From the NCBI GenBank assembly GCA_050331395.1, contig JBHJGX010000058.1, positions 1-64,000 on the forward strand: 64,000 bases of DNA, read 5' to 3'. The translations under genes were made by a program, and so were the position numbers. Shown in pieces: positions 26,939 through 35,913 of the stretch (position 1 is the stretch's first letter; each line of letters starts with the position of its first letter). This DNA is from Thermohalobaculum sp050331395 (GTDB lineage Bacteria > Pseudomonadota > Alphaproteobacteria > Rhodobacterales > Rhodobacteraceae). The notes beneath the pieces are model-generated. The model worked only from the letters and a program-made list of their open reading frames with translations. It ran no database searches and had not been told where the DNA came from.

Positions 26939-29035
26939 TCAGCGTCCCTCGCGCCGCCAGGCGGCCACGAAGAGAAGACCGGTTGCGAGCGCAGCGATCC
27001 AGGCCGGCAGAAGCGGCGTGAGCTCGATCCCGGTGACCCGGAACGCGTCGCGGGCCTCGAGCCCTAGCCAACGCCGCGAATGCGCCCGTCGGCCTTCGGC
27101 GACGAAGCGGATCTCCGGCACGCCGTCCGAGAGCCAACCGGTCCGCCCGCCCGTCGCCTCGACGAGCGGCTCGAGGGGCAGCGGGCTCGCCAGCGGGGTC
27201 TCGTATTCGCGGGGTGCGGGCGGGCCCACGGCGGCGACGGCCTGGAAGAGCCCGTCGCGGAAGCGCCACAGCCCTTCTTCGGCCCCTTCCAGCACCGCCT
27301 CCCAGCGACCCGGCCCGACCTCGGTATAAGGGATCGTCCGGAACTCGCCATCCATCGACCCGTCGGGCGGCAGGGCGATCACCGATTGCGGCTCGGTCGA
27401 GACGCTGCGGCGTTCGAGGCGGACGGTGTCGCCTTCGGTCGTGGCAAAAAGCGCCTCTTCCTCGAGCGCGGGCTCTTTCATCAGCCAATGGGCCGTGCGC
27501 CGCAAGAGATCCGCCTGCGGGCCGCCAGCCTAAAAGGCGCGCGACCAGAGCCTGTGATGGTCAGAGACGAGGAACGCGACCGGCCCCTCACCGACCCGAT
27601 CGAGCTCGAGAAGCGGGCGCTCGTCGACCCCGGACATCACCGCCTGACCCGAGCGCAGGTCGACCGGCACCTGCCGCAGCCAGCGGCCCCAGCGGGGCCC
27701 GTCCTCTGTCCGTCCCGCCGCCGCCTCGAGGCCGGCCGTCACCGGATGGCGCGCGCCGAGATCGGTCACCCGCGGCAAAAACGGCCGTTCGATCACCTCG
27801 ATGCTCGGTGCCACCGGCAAGACCGATTGGAGCGGCGTCCGGTTGAGGCTCTCAGGGCCCGCGAAGGCCGGCCCGGAGGCGAGGAACACGGCGCCGCCTT
27901 CGCGCACGTAATTCGCAATATTGGCCAAATACGCCGACCGCAGCACGCCGCGCCAGCGATACCGGTCGAAGATGATCAAGTCGAAACCGTCGATCTTTTC
28001 GAGAAAGAGCTCGCGGGTGGGGAAGGCGATCAGCGACAGCTCGGAGACCGGGGTGCCGTCCTGTTTCGCGGGCGGGCGCAAGATGGTGAAATGGATGAGA
28101 TCCACAGCCGGATCGGACTTCAGCAGATCGCGCCAAGTGCGCCCGCCGGGATGCGGTTCGCCCGAGACCAGCAACACGCGGAGCCGATCGCGGACCCCGT
28201 TCACCCGAGCGATCACCCGGTTGTTCCGCGCGGTGAGCTCGCCTTCGATTTCCGGCACGCGGATGTCCACGACGACCGGCCCGCCATGCTCGATGGGCAC
28301 ACGGATCTCGGTCTCGGCGCCGAGGGCGAGCCGTTCGCGGCGGGGCAGACCGCCATCGACCGAGATTTCCGCCGTCAGAGAAGCGCCGATTTCGCCAGGC
28401 GCCCGGCCGAGCGCGCGGGCTCGCAACACCATGGTGACCTGGTTCCCGACGATCCCGAAGCCCGGCGCGGTGACCAGATCGAGCGCGATGTCGAAAGCGT
28501 CCTCCTCGCCCGCGATGAGGGCATGGACGGGCGCGGGGAAGCTCTCGAGCCGGCCGGCGTCATGGATCTGCCCGTCGGTCAAGAGAACGGCGCCGGCAAT
28601 TTGGTCGGGCGGAACGGGCGCCGCGGCCTCGTCGAGGGCCGTGAGAAGGCGCGTCCCCCGGTTGTCGCCCGGTGCGGCAGGGCCGACCTCGACGACCTCG
28701 ACATCGAGGGACGCGCCGTCCTCCGAGGCGAGCGCGCGCATCGCCGCCTCGATTTCGGCGGCGGCCGCGTCGATGTCGGCCGCCCGGTCTTCGAGCCGGG
28801 TGCTATCGCTTCGGTCGACCACGAGATAGGCGACGCTCGGCAGCGCGTCCCGCTCTTCGCGCCTCAGCTGCGGTCCGGCGAGCGCGAGGATCAGGATCGC
28901 GAGGCCCAGGCCGCGCAGCCACCAGCCCGGCAGCCCGCGCCAGAGCGCGAAACCCACGAAGGCGGAAGCGGCGATCCCGAGCACGACGACAGCCGCGAAG
29001 GGCAGGAGCGGCGCGAAACTGAGCGAGACATCCAT
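26939..29035 (-). pseudogene. Membrane protein of the MoxR operon (vWA/glutamine-amidotransferase-like), split by an in-frame TAG
   Basis: The frame runs 699 codons but codon 502 is TAG (27532-27530). Before it lie two N-terminal membrane helices, a vWA-like domain (VAYLVVDRSDSTR) and an amidotransferase-like region (LRVLLVSGEPHPGG, DLIIFDRYRWRG), ending SDHHRLWSRAF. After it the same frame continues GGPQADLLRRTAHWLMKEP and ends with a last membrane helix. Related proteins read WxRxFEGGGPxAELLRRxAHWLMKEP without a break, so TAG most likely replaced GAG (Glu). No other damage is visible. Translation to the TAG would give a 501-residue product lacking the C-terminal membrane anchor; a TTG at 27505 could restart. 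Confidence 0.85.
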
Positions 29036-29086
29036 CGGGCGTCCTTTCCGGTTGGGGCGGCGAGGGGCGCAGGCGCGCCCCGTCCG

Positions 29087-31936
29087 TCATTGGCCGAGGC
29101 GGCGGAGCACCTCGGGCGCGTGCACCTGGTCGGACTTATAGTTTCCGGTCAGTGCGTACATCACGAGATTGACGCCGAAGCGCACCGCCATCTCGCGTTG
29201 CCGGTCGCCTGGGCGGCCAATCGGAAACATCGGCCGGCCCCCTTCGTCGACGGCCCAGGCGGCGGCCCAGTCGGCCGAGCCGACGACGACCGGCGAGACG
29301 TTGTCGTCCACCCGGTCGAATTGCGGCAGATCGAGCGCCTCTTCGGCCGCCTCGCGTTGCGGCGCCGCCTCCGCCCAGACCCGTTCGCCCCGCCAGCGGC
29401 CGGGGAAGCGGTCGAGCAGATAAAAGGCCCGCGTGAGCACATGGTCGCCGGAGACCGGCTCGAGCGGCGGCAAGTTGAGGGCGCGGGCGATCTCCCGCAT
29501 TTGCGCCGGGCTCGGACCGAGGCCACCGGCGCCGCCGTCCTTGGTGTCGATCACGAGAAGCCCGCCGCCCGCGAGATACGCAGCCAGCCGGCCGAGCGCG
29601 GCCTCGGACGGCATCGTCCGGGCGGTGAGCGGCCAATACAGCACCGGATAGAGCGCGAGCACCGAGGTCTCGGGATCGACGCCCATCGGCGGCCCGGGTT
29701 CGACGGCGGTGCGCCGGGTCATCTCGTTGCCGAGCCCGACGAGGGCGCGCGCCGAGATCCGGTCGATCTGCGGATCGCCGGTGAGCACATAGCCGAGCGT
29801 CGTCTCAGCGGTTGCCTCGATGGTCGCGGCGATCGTGTCCGAGGCCCGCGGTTCGGTCGTCCCCGCGGTGAGGATCGCAAAGGCGAGGAGCGACACGGCG
29901 GTGCTCCGCGTCCCGGGCACCGGCAGCCGGCCGGAGATCCAGAGTGTCGCGATCACATCGGCGAGGGCCATCAGCGTTGCGGCCACCAGGAGCCACTGCC
30001 CGAAACGCAGCGTTTCGCCGCCGCCGAGCGTCTCGACCTGTGCGCCTGCCGGGGGCGGCGGGAAGGCCGCAAGCGTGTCGTCTGCGCGCGTAAGGTTGAG
30101 CACGATCTCTCCCGCCTCGCCGGCGCGGAGATTGGTGTTGTTCGCGCGCACATAGAGCCCGGGCGGCATGCCCGGCCCGATATCATGCGCGGCGATCCGT
30201 TCCCCGGTCACGGGCGCGGCGCTGCCGTCGGCGGGTCCGGAGATGCCGTCCGGTCCGAGCACCCGGTCCGCTCGCCAAAGCGTCCCGGCGAGGTCCTCTT
30301 CGCTCGGCGTGTCGCGGACCTGTCCGGGCGCGAGCGCGAGCAACCGACCCAGCATCTCGACGAAGAGGCCCGAGAGCGGGATCGACGACCACTCCGCATC
30401 CGCGGTCACGTGAAAGAGCACGACCGTCCCTTCGCCGAGGGACGCCCCGGTGACGAGCGGCGTGCCGTCGTCGAGCGCGGCCCAGACCCGGCGGGTCAGA
30501 TCGGGGGACGGCTCGGCCAGCACCTGGGTTCGGATCTCCACGTCCTCGGGCAACTCGAGGCGCCGGAAGATCCCGTCCGGATCGAACGCGCCGAGGCTCC
30601 GAGGGCTCGACCAGGCAAGCGCACCGCCGAGCACCCGACCGCCCCGGCGGAGGCGCACGGGAAGAAGCGGGTCGTCGGCCGTCTGTCCGATCCGCTCGCT
30701 GACGGCGGCGGCGAGGCGGGGCCCGGCAAAGCGCACCAAGAGCCCGCCGTCTTCGACCCATTCGGTCAGGGCCTCGCGTTCGGCGCCCGAAATCGCCCCG
30801 TAATCGGCAAGGAAGAGCGCCGCCGGCGGCGCCTCGAGCATCTCGTCGAGGCTGCCCTCGCGGATATCGGCCCAAGGTACCAGCGCTTCGCGGAGATAAT
30901 GCCGCGCGGAGGTGAGCGAAATGTCCGTCGCCCGCGTCTCGGGCGCGACGAGGCCCGCCGACACGCGCCGGATCGCACCGGTCGCAAGCGCCGTGCCGCC
31001 GGCGGTCGGGGCGTCCACAAGGGCGATGCGGGTGACGTCGCGCACGATTTGCGGCGGCAGGTTGAACGCCACCGTGGCGCGTGACTGGCCCTCGGCAAAG
31101 ACCGCATCGGCCACGGCCACACGCCGCTCCAGCGCGTCCGCGTCCGCGTCGCTCCGGTCGCCGCGGGCGAGGGCGAGCACCGGCAGCGTCGCCGCGGGGC
31201 CCGGCACACGGAGCACATCGGCCACGAGCCGACCCTCGACCAGGCGCGCAGGGGTAAGCGCCGCCGCAGGCTCTGCCGGCCCGATCAAGCGGAGCGGTCC
31301 GGCCGCGTCGAGGGCGGCGAGGAGCGCCTCGGTCGTCTCCCCATCGTGGCCAAGCCCGTCATGGAGCCAGACGGTTTGCGAGAGCGCGGGCAGGCGTCCG
31401 TCCTCTAGCGCGGCGAGCACGGCGCTTCGATCCGGCGCCCAGGGCCGGGGGGTCGCGCCATCGAGCAGCGGGCGCATCGCCTCCGCCGCCGAGGCGGGCG
31501 GAACGGCCTCGGCCCCCGACGCGACCGGCCAGAAGATCACCGCGCGGTCGTCCTCCGCCGCTTCGTCGAGCGCGGCCCGGGCCGCTGCCTGACGGGCCTC
31601 CCAGTCCGGCGCACTCGCCCAGCCCTGATCCATCAGAACGAGCACCGGTCCGTCGCCCTCGGCTGTGACCAGATGCGAAGACGGGTTCACCACCGGCTGG
31701 GCAAAGCCGAGGACCGCTGCGGCGATCGCGGCGATCCGCAATGCAAGCAGCCACCAGGGCGTGCGCTGGGCCTCGCGTTCGGGGTCTTCGAGCCCGAGGA
31801 GCAGGCGGACCGCGGCGAAATCCTGGCGCCGCGGGCTCGGCGGGATCGCCCGCAACAGCCACCACAGAAGGGGCAAGGCGACGAGCCCGGCCAGCAGCCA
31901 CGGATTGAGGAATGCGAGCGCACCCATCGTCAGCAT
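29087..31936 (-). CDS. BatA-like membrane protein with DUF4159 domain
   Basis: Encodes 949 residues. The N-terminus (FLNPWLLAGLVALPLLWWLLRAIPP) is the BatA/aerotolerance signature, followed by a second helix, a long periplasmic-type region and another helix near 640-660. The C-terminal DUF4159 domain contains YPVLYWPLTARTMPS, GGGLLVIDTKDGGAGGLG and VNLVMYALTGNYKSDQVH. It probably works with MoxR and DUF58 in envelope maturation. The ATG at 31936 overlaps the DUF58 stop (TGATG); the frame is open to 32017. Confidence 0.9.
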   Translation of the reverse strand: MLTMGALAFLNPWLLAGLVALPLLWWLLRAIPPSPRRQDFAAVRLLLGLEDPEREAQRTPWWLLALRIAAIAAAVLGFAQPVVNPSSHLVTAEGDGPVLVLMDQGWASAPDWEARQAAARAALDEAAEDDRAVIFWPVASGAEAVPPASAAEAMRPLLDGATPRPWAPDRSAVLAALEDGRLPALSQTVWLHDGLGHDGETTEALLAALDAAGPLRLIGPAEPAAALTPARLVEGRLVADVLRVPGPAATLPVLALARGDRSDADADALERRVAVADAVFAEGQSRATVAFNLPPQIVRDVTRIALVDAPTAGGTALATGAIRRVSAGLVAPETRATDISLTSARHYLREALVPWADIREGSLDEMLEAPPAALFLADYGAISGAEREALTEWVEDGGLLVRFAGPRLAAAVSERIGQTADDPLLPVRLRRGGRVLGGALAWSSPRSLGAFDPDGIFRRLELPEDVEIRTQVLAEPSPDLTRRVWAALDDGTPLVTGASLGEGTVVLFHVTADAEWSSIPLSGLFVEMLGRLLALAPGQVRDTPSEEDLAGTLWRADRVLGPDGISGPADGSAAPVTGERIAAHDIGPGMPPGLYVRANNTNLRAGEAGEIVLNLTRADDTLAAFPPPPAGAQVETLGGGETLRFGQWLLVAATLMALADVIATLWISGRLPVPGTRSTAVSLLAFAILTAGTTEPRASDTIAATIEATAETTLGYVLTGDPQIDRISARALVGLGNEMTRRTAVEPGPPMGVDPETSVLALYPVLYWPLTARTMPSEAALGRLAAYLAGGGLLVIDTKDGGAGGLGPSPAQMREIARALNLPPLEPVSGDHVLTRAFYLLDRFPGRWRGERVWAEAAPQREAAEEALDLPQFDRVDDNVSPVVVGSADWAAAWAVDEGGRPMFPIGRPGDRQREMAVRFGVNLVMYALTGNYKSDQVHAPEVLRRLGQ

Positions 31937-32841
31937 CAGGAGCCTCCCAAAGCGGTGTGGAGCGCGAGGAGCGCGCGGCGAGGGCTCTCGTCGGTCCGAT
32001 GGCGGATCAGCCGCCAACCCCGCGCCGCCGCGGCCAATGCATCGCGACGTCTCGCCAGCCGGCCGAGATACTCCGAGCGCAGGGCATGCGCCTCATCGGT
32101 CTCGTAGTCGATGTCCTGCCCGAGCGACACGAACTTTGTCCGCCCGCCGAAGGGGTAATCCTCCTCGACCGGATCGAGGATCTGCACCAGCACGCCCGCG
32201 ATGCCCCGCTTTGCCGCCTGACGGATCGGCGCGAGCACCTCCTCTTCCGGCCCGAGGAAGTCGGAGAAATAAACCGCCCGGCCGATCCGCGGGCGTAGGA
32301 TCTCGGGCGCCGCGCCGAACGACCGGCCGTCCGGCGCGCGGGCGAGGATCGCGCCGATGCGGAAGAGCTGCGCTTCGCCCGTCGTCGGGATCTCGGCTTC
32401 GGTGCCGAGAAGCCCGAAGCGCTCGTCGCCGCGCGAAAGCAGCACCGCGAGGGCGAGGGTCAAGAGTTCCGCTCGCGCGCCTTTGGTCCGGGGGCTGCGC
32501 TCGGACTTGAACGCCATCGAAAGCGACCGGTCGCACCAGATCATCACGCTCTGCGCGGCCTCCCACTCCATCTCGCGCACGAAAAGCTTGTCGGAGCGGC
32601 CCGAGCGGCGCCAGTCGATCTGCGAAAGACTGTCGCCCGGATGGGCCGGGCGATACTGCCAGAACGTCTCGCCGGGGCCCGATCGCTTGCGCCCGTGCAC
32701 GCCTGGCAAAAGCGACGCCACCAAGCGGTCTGCCTCGACCAAAAGCGGCGGCAAGGCGCCGGAGATGCGTTCGGCATCCCGACGCAGCCAGGCGGCGCGG
32801 CCCGGCTCGTCGAGGGTCTCAAGATCCGGACGATCGCTCAT
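31936..32841 (-). CDS. DUF58-domain protein
   Basis: Encodes 301 residues. It carries the DUF58 core (SQIDWRRSGRSDKLFVREMEWE) and a vWA-like fold with MIWCDRSLSM in place of a classical DxSxS motif. DUF58 proteins act with MoxR AAA+ ATPases. The start overlaps the upstream stop by one base (TGATG), and its own stop overlaps the next start in the same way. It belongs to a chain of coupled genes. Confidence 0.92.
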   Translation of the reverse strand: MSDRPDLETLDEPGRAAWLRRDAERISGALPPLLVEADRLVASLLPGVHGRKRSGPGETFWQYRPAHPGDSLSQIDWRRSGRSDKLFVREMEWEAAQSVMIWCDRSLSMAFKSERSPRTKGARAELLTLALAVLLSRGDERFGLLGTEAEIPTTGEAQLFRIGAILARAPDGRSFGAAPEILRPRIGRAVYFSDFLGPEEEVLAPIRQAAKRGIAGVLVQILDPVEEDYPFGGRTKFVSLGQDIDYETDEAHALRSEYLGRLARRRDALAAAARGWRLIRHRTDESPRRALLALHTALGGS

Positions 32842-33449
32842 CAGACGGTCTCCTCGCAGGGCCGGCCGGTCTCGAAGGCGGCGGCGAAGAAGTACCAGGC
32901 CCGCGCATCCGCGACCGAGACCTTGACGACCACACAATGGCGATCGAGCCGCCACCACCAATCGCAGCGCGACCGGCCCGGCACGCCGCGGCACTCGCGA
33001 AGGATCGTCCGGCCGCTGATGGTGGCGATCCGGCGCTCGACCGCGTCGAGCATGGGCCGATGCGGCCGCCGGTCGTCCCGGGCGGGCGAGAAGGTGCAGA
33101 TGTTGACCTTCAGCCCGTCGTTCGGCACGCGAAGTTGTATGGAACCATCGCCGCGGGCGATTTCGCCGAAGCGGGCGATGGGTGGGCGCCCGCCGTTCGG
33201 GTAATAACCATCGAACCGGAAGCCCGCCTTGACGAAGGCATCGCCGGCTTCGATGAAATTGGGCAGCCCGTCGAGACAGGCATCGAGAAAAGCGCCGACG
33301 CTGCGTTCGCTCGCCGCGCCGGCCGCGGGCAGGCAGAGAAGCCCCGACAGGGTCGCCGCCAGAACCCGAATGCGGACGCGGCTTGCGGTCGACCGGATCG
33401 CGATCCGGGCGACCGACGCCGGCGCGCGCTGACGGCAGCTATCGCTCAT
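32841..33449 (-). CDS. Secreted protein of unknown family, second tandem copy
   Basis: Encodes 202 residues. A signal segment (VRIRVLAATLSGLLCLPAAGAAS) precedes VGAFLDACLDGLPNFIEAGDAFVKAGF. The same motif, FxxACLDGxPxFxxAxDAFxxAG, opens the mature part of the preceding gene, so the two are tandem paralogues. A Cys/Trp-rich block (GRSRCDWWWRLDRHC) follows. The ATG overlaps the upstream TGA (ATGA). Function unknown; context suggests a periplasmic partner of the MoxR/DUF58 system. Confidence 0.75.
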   Translation of the reverse strand: MSDSCRQRAPASVARIAIRSTASRVRIRVLAATLSGLLCLPAAGAASERSVGAFLDACLDGLPNFIEAGDAFVKAGFRFDGYYPNGGRPPIARFGEIARGDGSIQLRVPNDGLKVNICTFSPARDDRRPHRPMLDAVERRIATISGRTILRECRGVPGRSRCDWWWRLDRHCVVVKVSVADARAWYFFAAAFETGRPCEETV

Positions 33450-34036
33450 TCCAAACCTCCGCGCGCAACATGGGCACAGGCGTTGGTTGTCTCGGCCGTG
33501 GTCAAAAAAGCGTAGTGGCGAATGCGTTTGGTCGCGCCCGTCGCCGCCGGAAGGATCGTCGCCATCCAATCGAGCCTGAGACAGTGATCGTCCCCGCGCC
33601 CGAACCAGCGGCAGCTGCGGGTCGGTCCGTCGCTCCCAATGCAAGCCGGAGCTTCGCCGCCGGTCAGACTTGCGCCCCAAGCGGCAAGGGTCGGGGGGGC
33701 TGCGTCCGGCAAAGCCCCTGGCACCGTTTCGGCCACACCGCAGGCCAGCCCCTGCCCCCATGGCCCGCTGAGCGCAGAGATGGCGGCCACGGTCGATGCC
33801 AGCGCGTCGGTCCCGGGGCGACGCCAAACCTGCCGGTCCGGATCACCTGTGCCGGCCTCCGCCCCCGCCTGCTTCCGCTCAAGCCCGGCATCGGCAAATG
33901 CGTCGGCAGCCCCGTCGAACCCGGGGGATCCGTCGAGGCAAGCGCGCACGAAGAGGGCCGCGCCGCCCTGACCGGTGGCATCGGCGGCCCCGACCGCGGC
34001 GCCGACGCCGATCGCAAGGGCCGCAGACCGCCTCAA
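33446..34036 (-). CDS. Secreted protein of unknown family, first tandem copy
   Basis: Encodes 196 residues starting at TTG, which overlaps the moxR stop (TTGA). The N-terminus is a weak signal segment (LAIGVGAAVGAADA) followed by ALFVRACLDGSPGFDGAADAFADAGL. The C-terminal half has paired cysteines (APACIGSDGPTRSCRWFGRGDDHC) matching the Cys/Trp block of the next gene. I know no named family. The TTG start with a 4-nt overlap suggests low, coupled expression. Confidence 0.7.
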   Translation of the reverse strand: MRRSAALAIGVGAAVGAADATGQGGAALFVRACLDGSPGFDGAADAFADAGLERKQAGAEAGTGDPDRQVWRRPGTDALASTVAAISALSGPWGQGLACGVAETVPGALPDAAPPTLAAWGASLTGGEAPACIGSDGPTRSCRWFGRGDDHCLRLDWMATILPAATGATKRIRHYAFLTTAETTNACAHVARGGLE

Positions 34037-35040
34037 GCCGCGGCCTCGAGCCGCTGACCCTCCATCAGCTCGGCGATCACGGCGGAGACCGACGCTCCCT
34101 CCGCCCGTGCGGCAAAGGTGAGCGCCATCCGATGCGTAAGCGCAGGCGGCGTGAGCGCGATCACGTCCTCTATCGTCGGCGCGAGCCGGCCCTGCAGCAG
34201 CGCGCGCGCGCGAATGGCGAGCATCAGCGACTGCGCCGCCCGCGGACCCGGGCCGAAGGCGAGGCGGTCATTCGCCACCGCCGAGGCGCCCTCCTCGCCC
34301 GGGCGCGCCGAGCGGACGATCTGCAGGATCGCATCGATCACCCGCTCGCCGACCGGCATTTCGCGCACCAGCCGTTGCAGCGCGATCAGCCGCTCGGGAT
34401 CGAAGACGGGCGCCGCCTCGGCTTCGTCCGCCCCGGTGGTGGAGAGCAGGATTTCCCGTTCTTCGTCCAGGGTTGGATAATCCACGTCGATTTGCAGCAT
34501 GAACCGGTCGAGCTGCGCCTCCGGCAGCGGGTAGGTTCCCTCTTGCTCGATGGGGTTCTGCGTCGCCAGCACGTGGAAGGGCCGGGCTAGCACCCGGTGT
34601 TCGCCGGCCACCGTCACGGATTTCTCCTGCATCGCCTGCAAGAGCGCCGATTGCGTCCGCGGCGAGGCGCGGTTGATCTCGTCCGCCATCAGCAGGCGCG
34701 TAAAGATCGGCCCGGGGATGAACTTGAACACCCGGCTGCCATCGACGCCGGTCTCGAGCACCTCCGCGCCGAGGATATCCGCCGGCATCAGATCCGGGGT
34801 GAATTGGATCCGGTTGCTGTCGAGGCCGAGCACGGTGCCGAGCGTCTCGACGAGGCGGGTCTTTGCGAGCCCCGGCACGCCGACAAGAAGCGCATGGCCG
34901 CCCGAAAGGATGGCGGTGAGGGCGAGTTCGATGACCTTGTCCTGACCGACGATCCGCTTCGCGATCTCGCCGCGGGCGCGCGCCAGGTCTGCTCCGGCCG
35001 CCTCGACGCGGGCTAAAGGGTCCGCGGACGTGTCGCTCAT
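34033..35040 (-). CDS. MoxR-family AAA+ ATPase
   Basis: Encodes 335 residues. Walker A GVPGLAKT is at 54-61 and Walker B LLMADE at 116-121, with the sensor stretch ATQNPIEQEGTYPLPEAQLDRF. MoxR ATPases act as chaperones for vWA-containing or envelope complexes. It leads the leftward operon moxR - two unknown secreted proteins - DUF58 - BatA/DUF4159 - vWA/amidotransferase-like protein, all overlapping or closely spaced. It is divergent from the DUF1285 gene, with 83 nt between for promoters. Confidence 0.95.
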   Translation of the reverse strand: MSDTSADPLARVEAAGADLARARGEIAKRIVGQDKVIELALTAILSGGHALLVGVPGLAKTRLVETLGTVLGLDSNRIQFTPDLMPADILGAEVLETGVDGSRVFKFIPGPIFTRLLMADEINRASPRTQSALLQAMQEKSVTVAGEHRVLARPFHVLATQNPIEQEGTYPLPEAQLDRFMLQIDVDYPTLDEEREILLSTTGADEAEAAPVFDPERLIALQRLVREMPVGERVIDAILQIVRSARPGEEGASAVANDRLAFGPGPRAAQSLMLAIRARALLQGRLAPTIEDVIALTPPALTHRMALTFAARAEGASVSAVIAELMEGQRLEAAA

Positions 35041-35123
35041 GGGCTGCCTCTCAAGCTTTTTGAACTGGGTTTCGATAGGTTAAGGTATGCGCAGGGCGCG
35101 AAAGACAACAGGGGTCAACTGGC

Positions 35124-35780
35124 ATGGCGGGCGAAAAACCGAACGGCTCGGGAACGGACGGCACGAGCGCGGCGGCGGGCGCTTCGCCGGCCCAGCCTCA
35201 CGACCCGGAGGCGGCGCAGAGCCTTGCCAAGGCCGTGCAGGCCGCGCGGCGCGAGGCCAAAGGTCCCCCGCCCGTGCATCTCTGGAACCCGCCCCATTGC
35301 GGCGATCTGGACATCCGGATCCGCCGAGACGGCTCATGGTGGTATCTCGGCACGCCCATCGGCCGGGTCGAACTCGTGCGCCTGTTTGCGAGCGTCCTCA
35401 AACGCGAGGACGGTCGGCATTTCCTGGTGACCCCGGTGGAGAAAATCGGCATTCGGGTCGACGATGCGCCGTTCGTCGCGGTGGATTTCCGCGTCGAGGG
35501 AGACGGCGCGGATCGCGCAATCGTGTTCGTGACCAATGTGGGCGACGAGACCGTGGCGGGCCCCGAGAACCCGATCCGCGTGGTGCGCGACCCGGCGACC
35601 GGGGAGCCTGCGCCTTACGTGCATGTGCGTCGCGGGCTTGAGGCGCTCATCGACCGGAAGTCGTTTTATCGGCTGGTCGATGTGGCCGAGCACTCCGAGG
35701 TCGAGGGCGTCTCGTGGTTCGGACTTCGGTCGCGGGGCCGGTTCTTCCCGGTCGTCCCGTCGGCGGAGCTGCCCGACTGA
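35124..35780 (+). CDS. DUF1285-domain protein
   Basis: Encodes 218 residues. A low-complexity N-terminus (about 1-45) precedes the DUF1285 core: HCGDLDIRIRRDGSWWYLGTPIGR, LFASVLKREDG, FLVTPVEKIGIRVDDAPFVAVDF. The family is of unknown function and probably cytoplasmic. It commonly neighbours moxR in Rhodobacterales. The start lacks a strong ribosome site. Confidence 0.88.
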   Translation: MAGEKPNGSGTDGTSAAAGASPAQPHDPEAAQSLAKAVQAARREAKGPPPVHLWNPPHCGDLDIRIRRDGSWWYLGTPIGRVELVRLFASVLKREDGRHFLVTPVEKIGIRVDDAPFVAVDFRVEGDGADRAIVFVTNVGDETVAGPENPIRVVRDPATGEPAPYVHVRRGLEALIDRKSFYRLVDVAEHSEVEGVSWFGLRSRGRFFPVVPSAELPD

Positions 35781-35913
35781 GCGCCAACGGGCTGACACGC
35801 GCGACGATCCGACATCCGTCACAAATGCCGAAATTCGTCGCAATTTCGACACTATCCACGGCATAGTCTGCCCCAAGGCAATTTCGCCTTTTGGTAGCTT
35901 TCCGGAGATCACC

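Noticed and set aside
27080..31084. 1334-codon open frame on the plus strand
   Set aside because: It is antisense to the BatA-like and vWA genes; its composition is the Arg/His/Gly-rich shadow expected opposite high-GC genes, with no domain or start signal.
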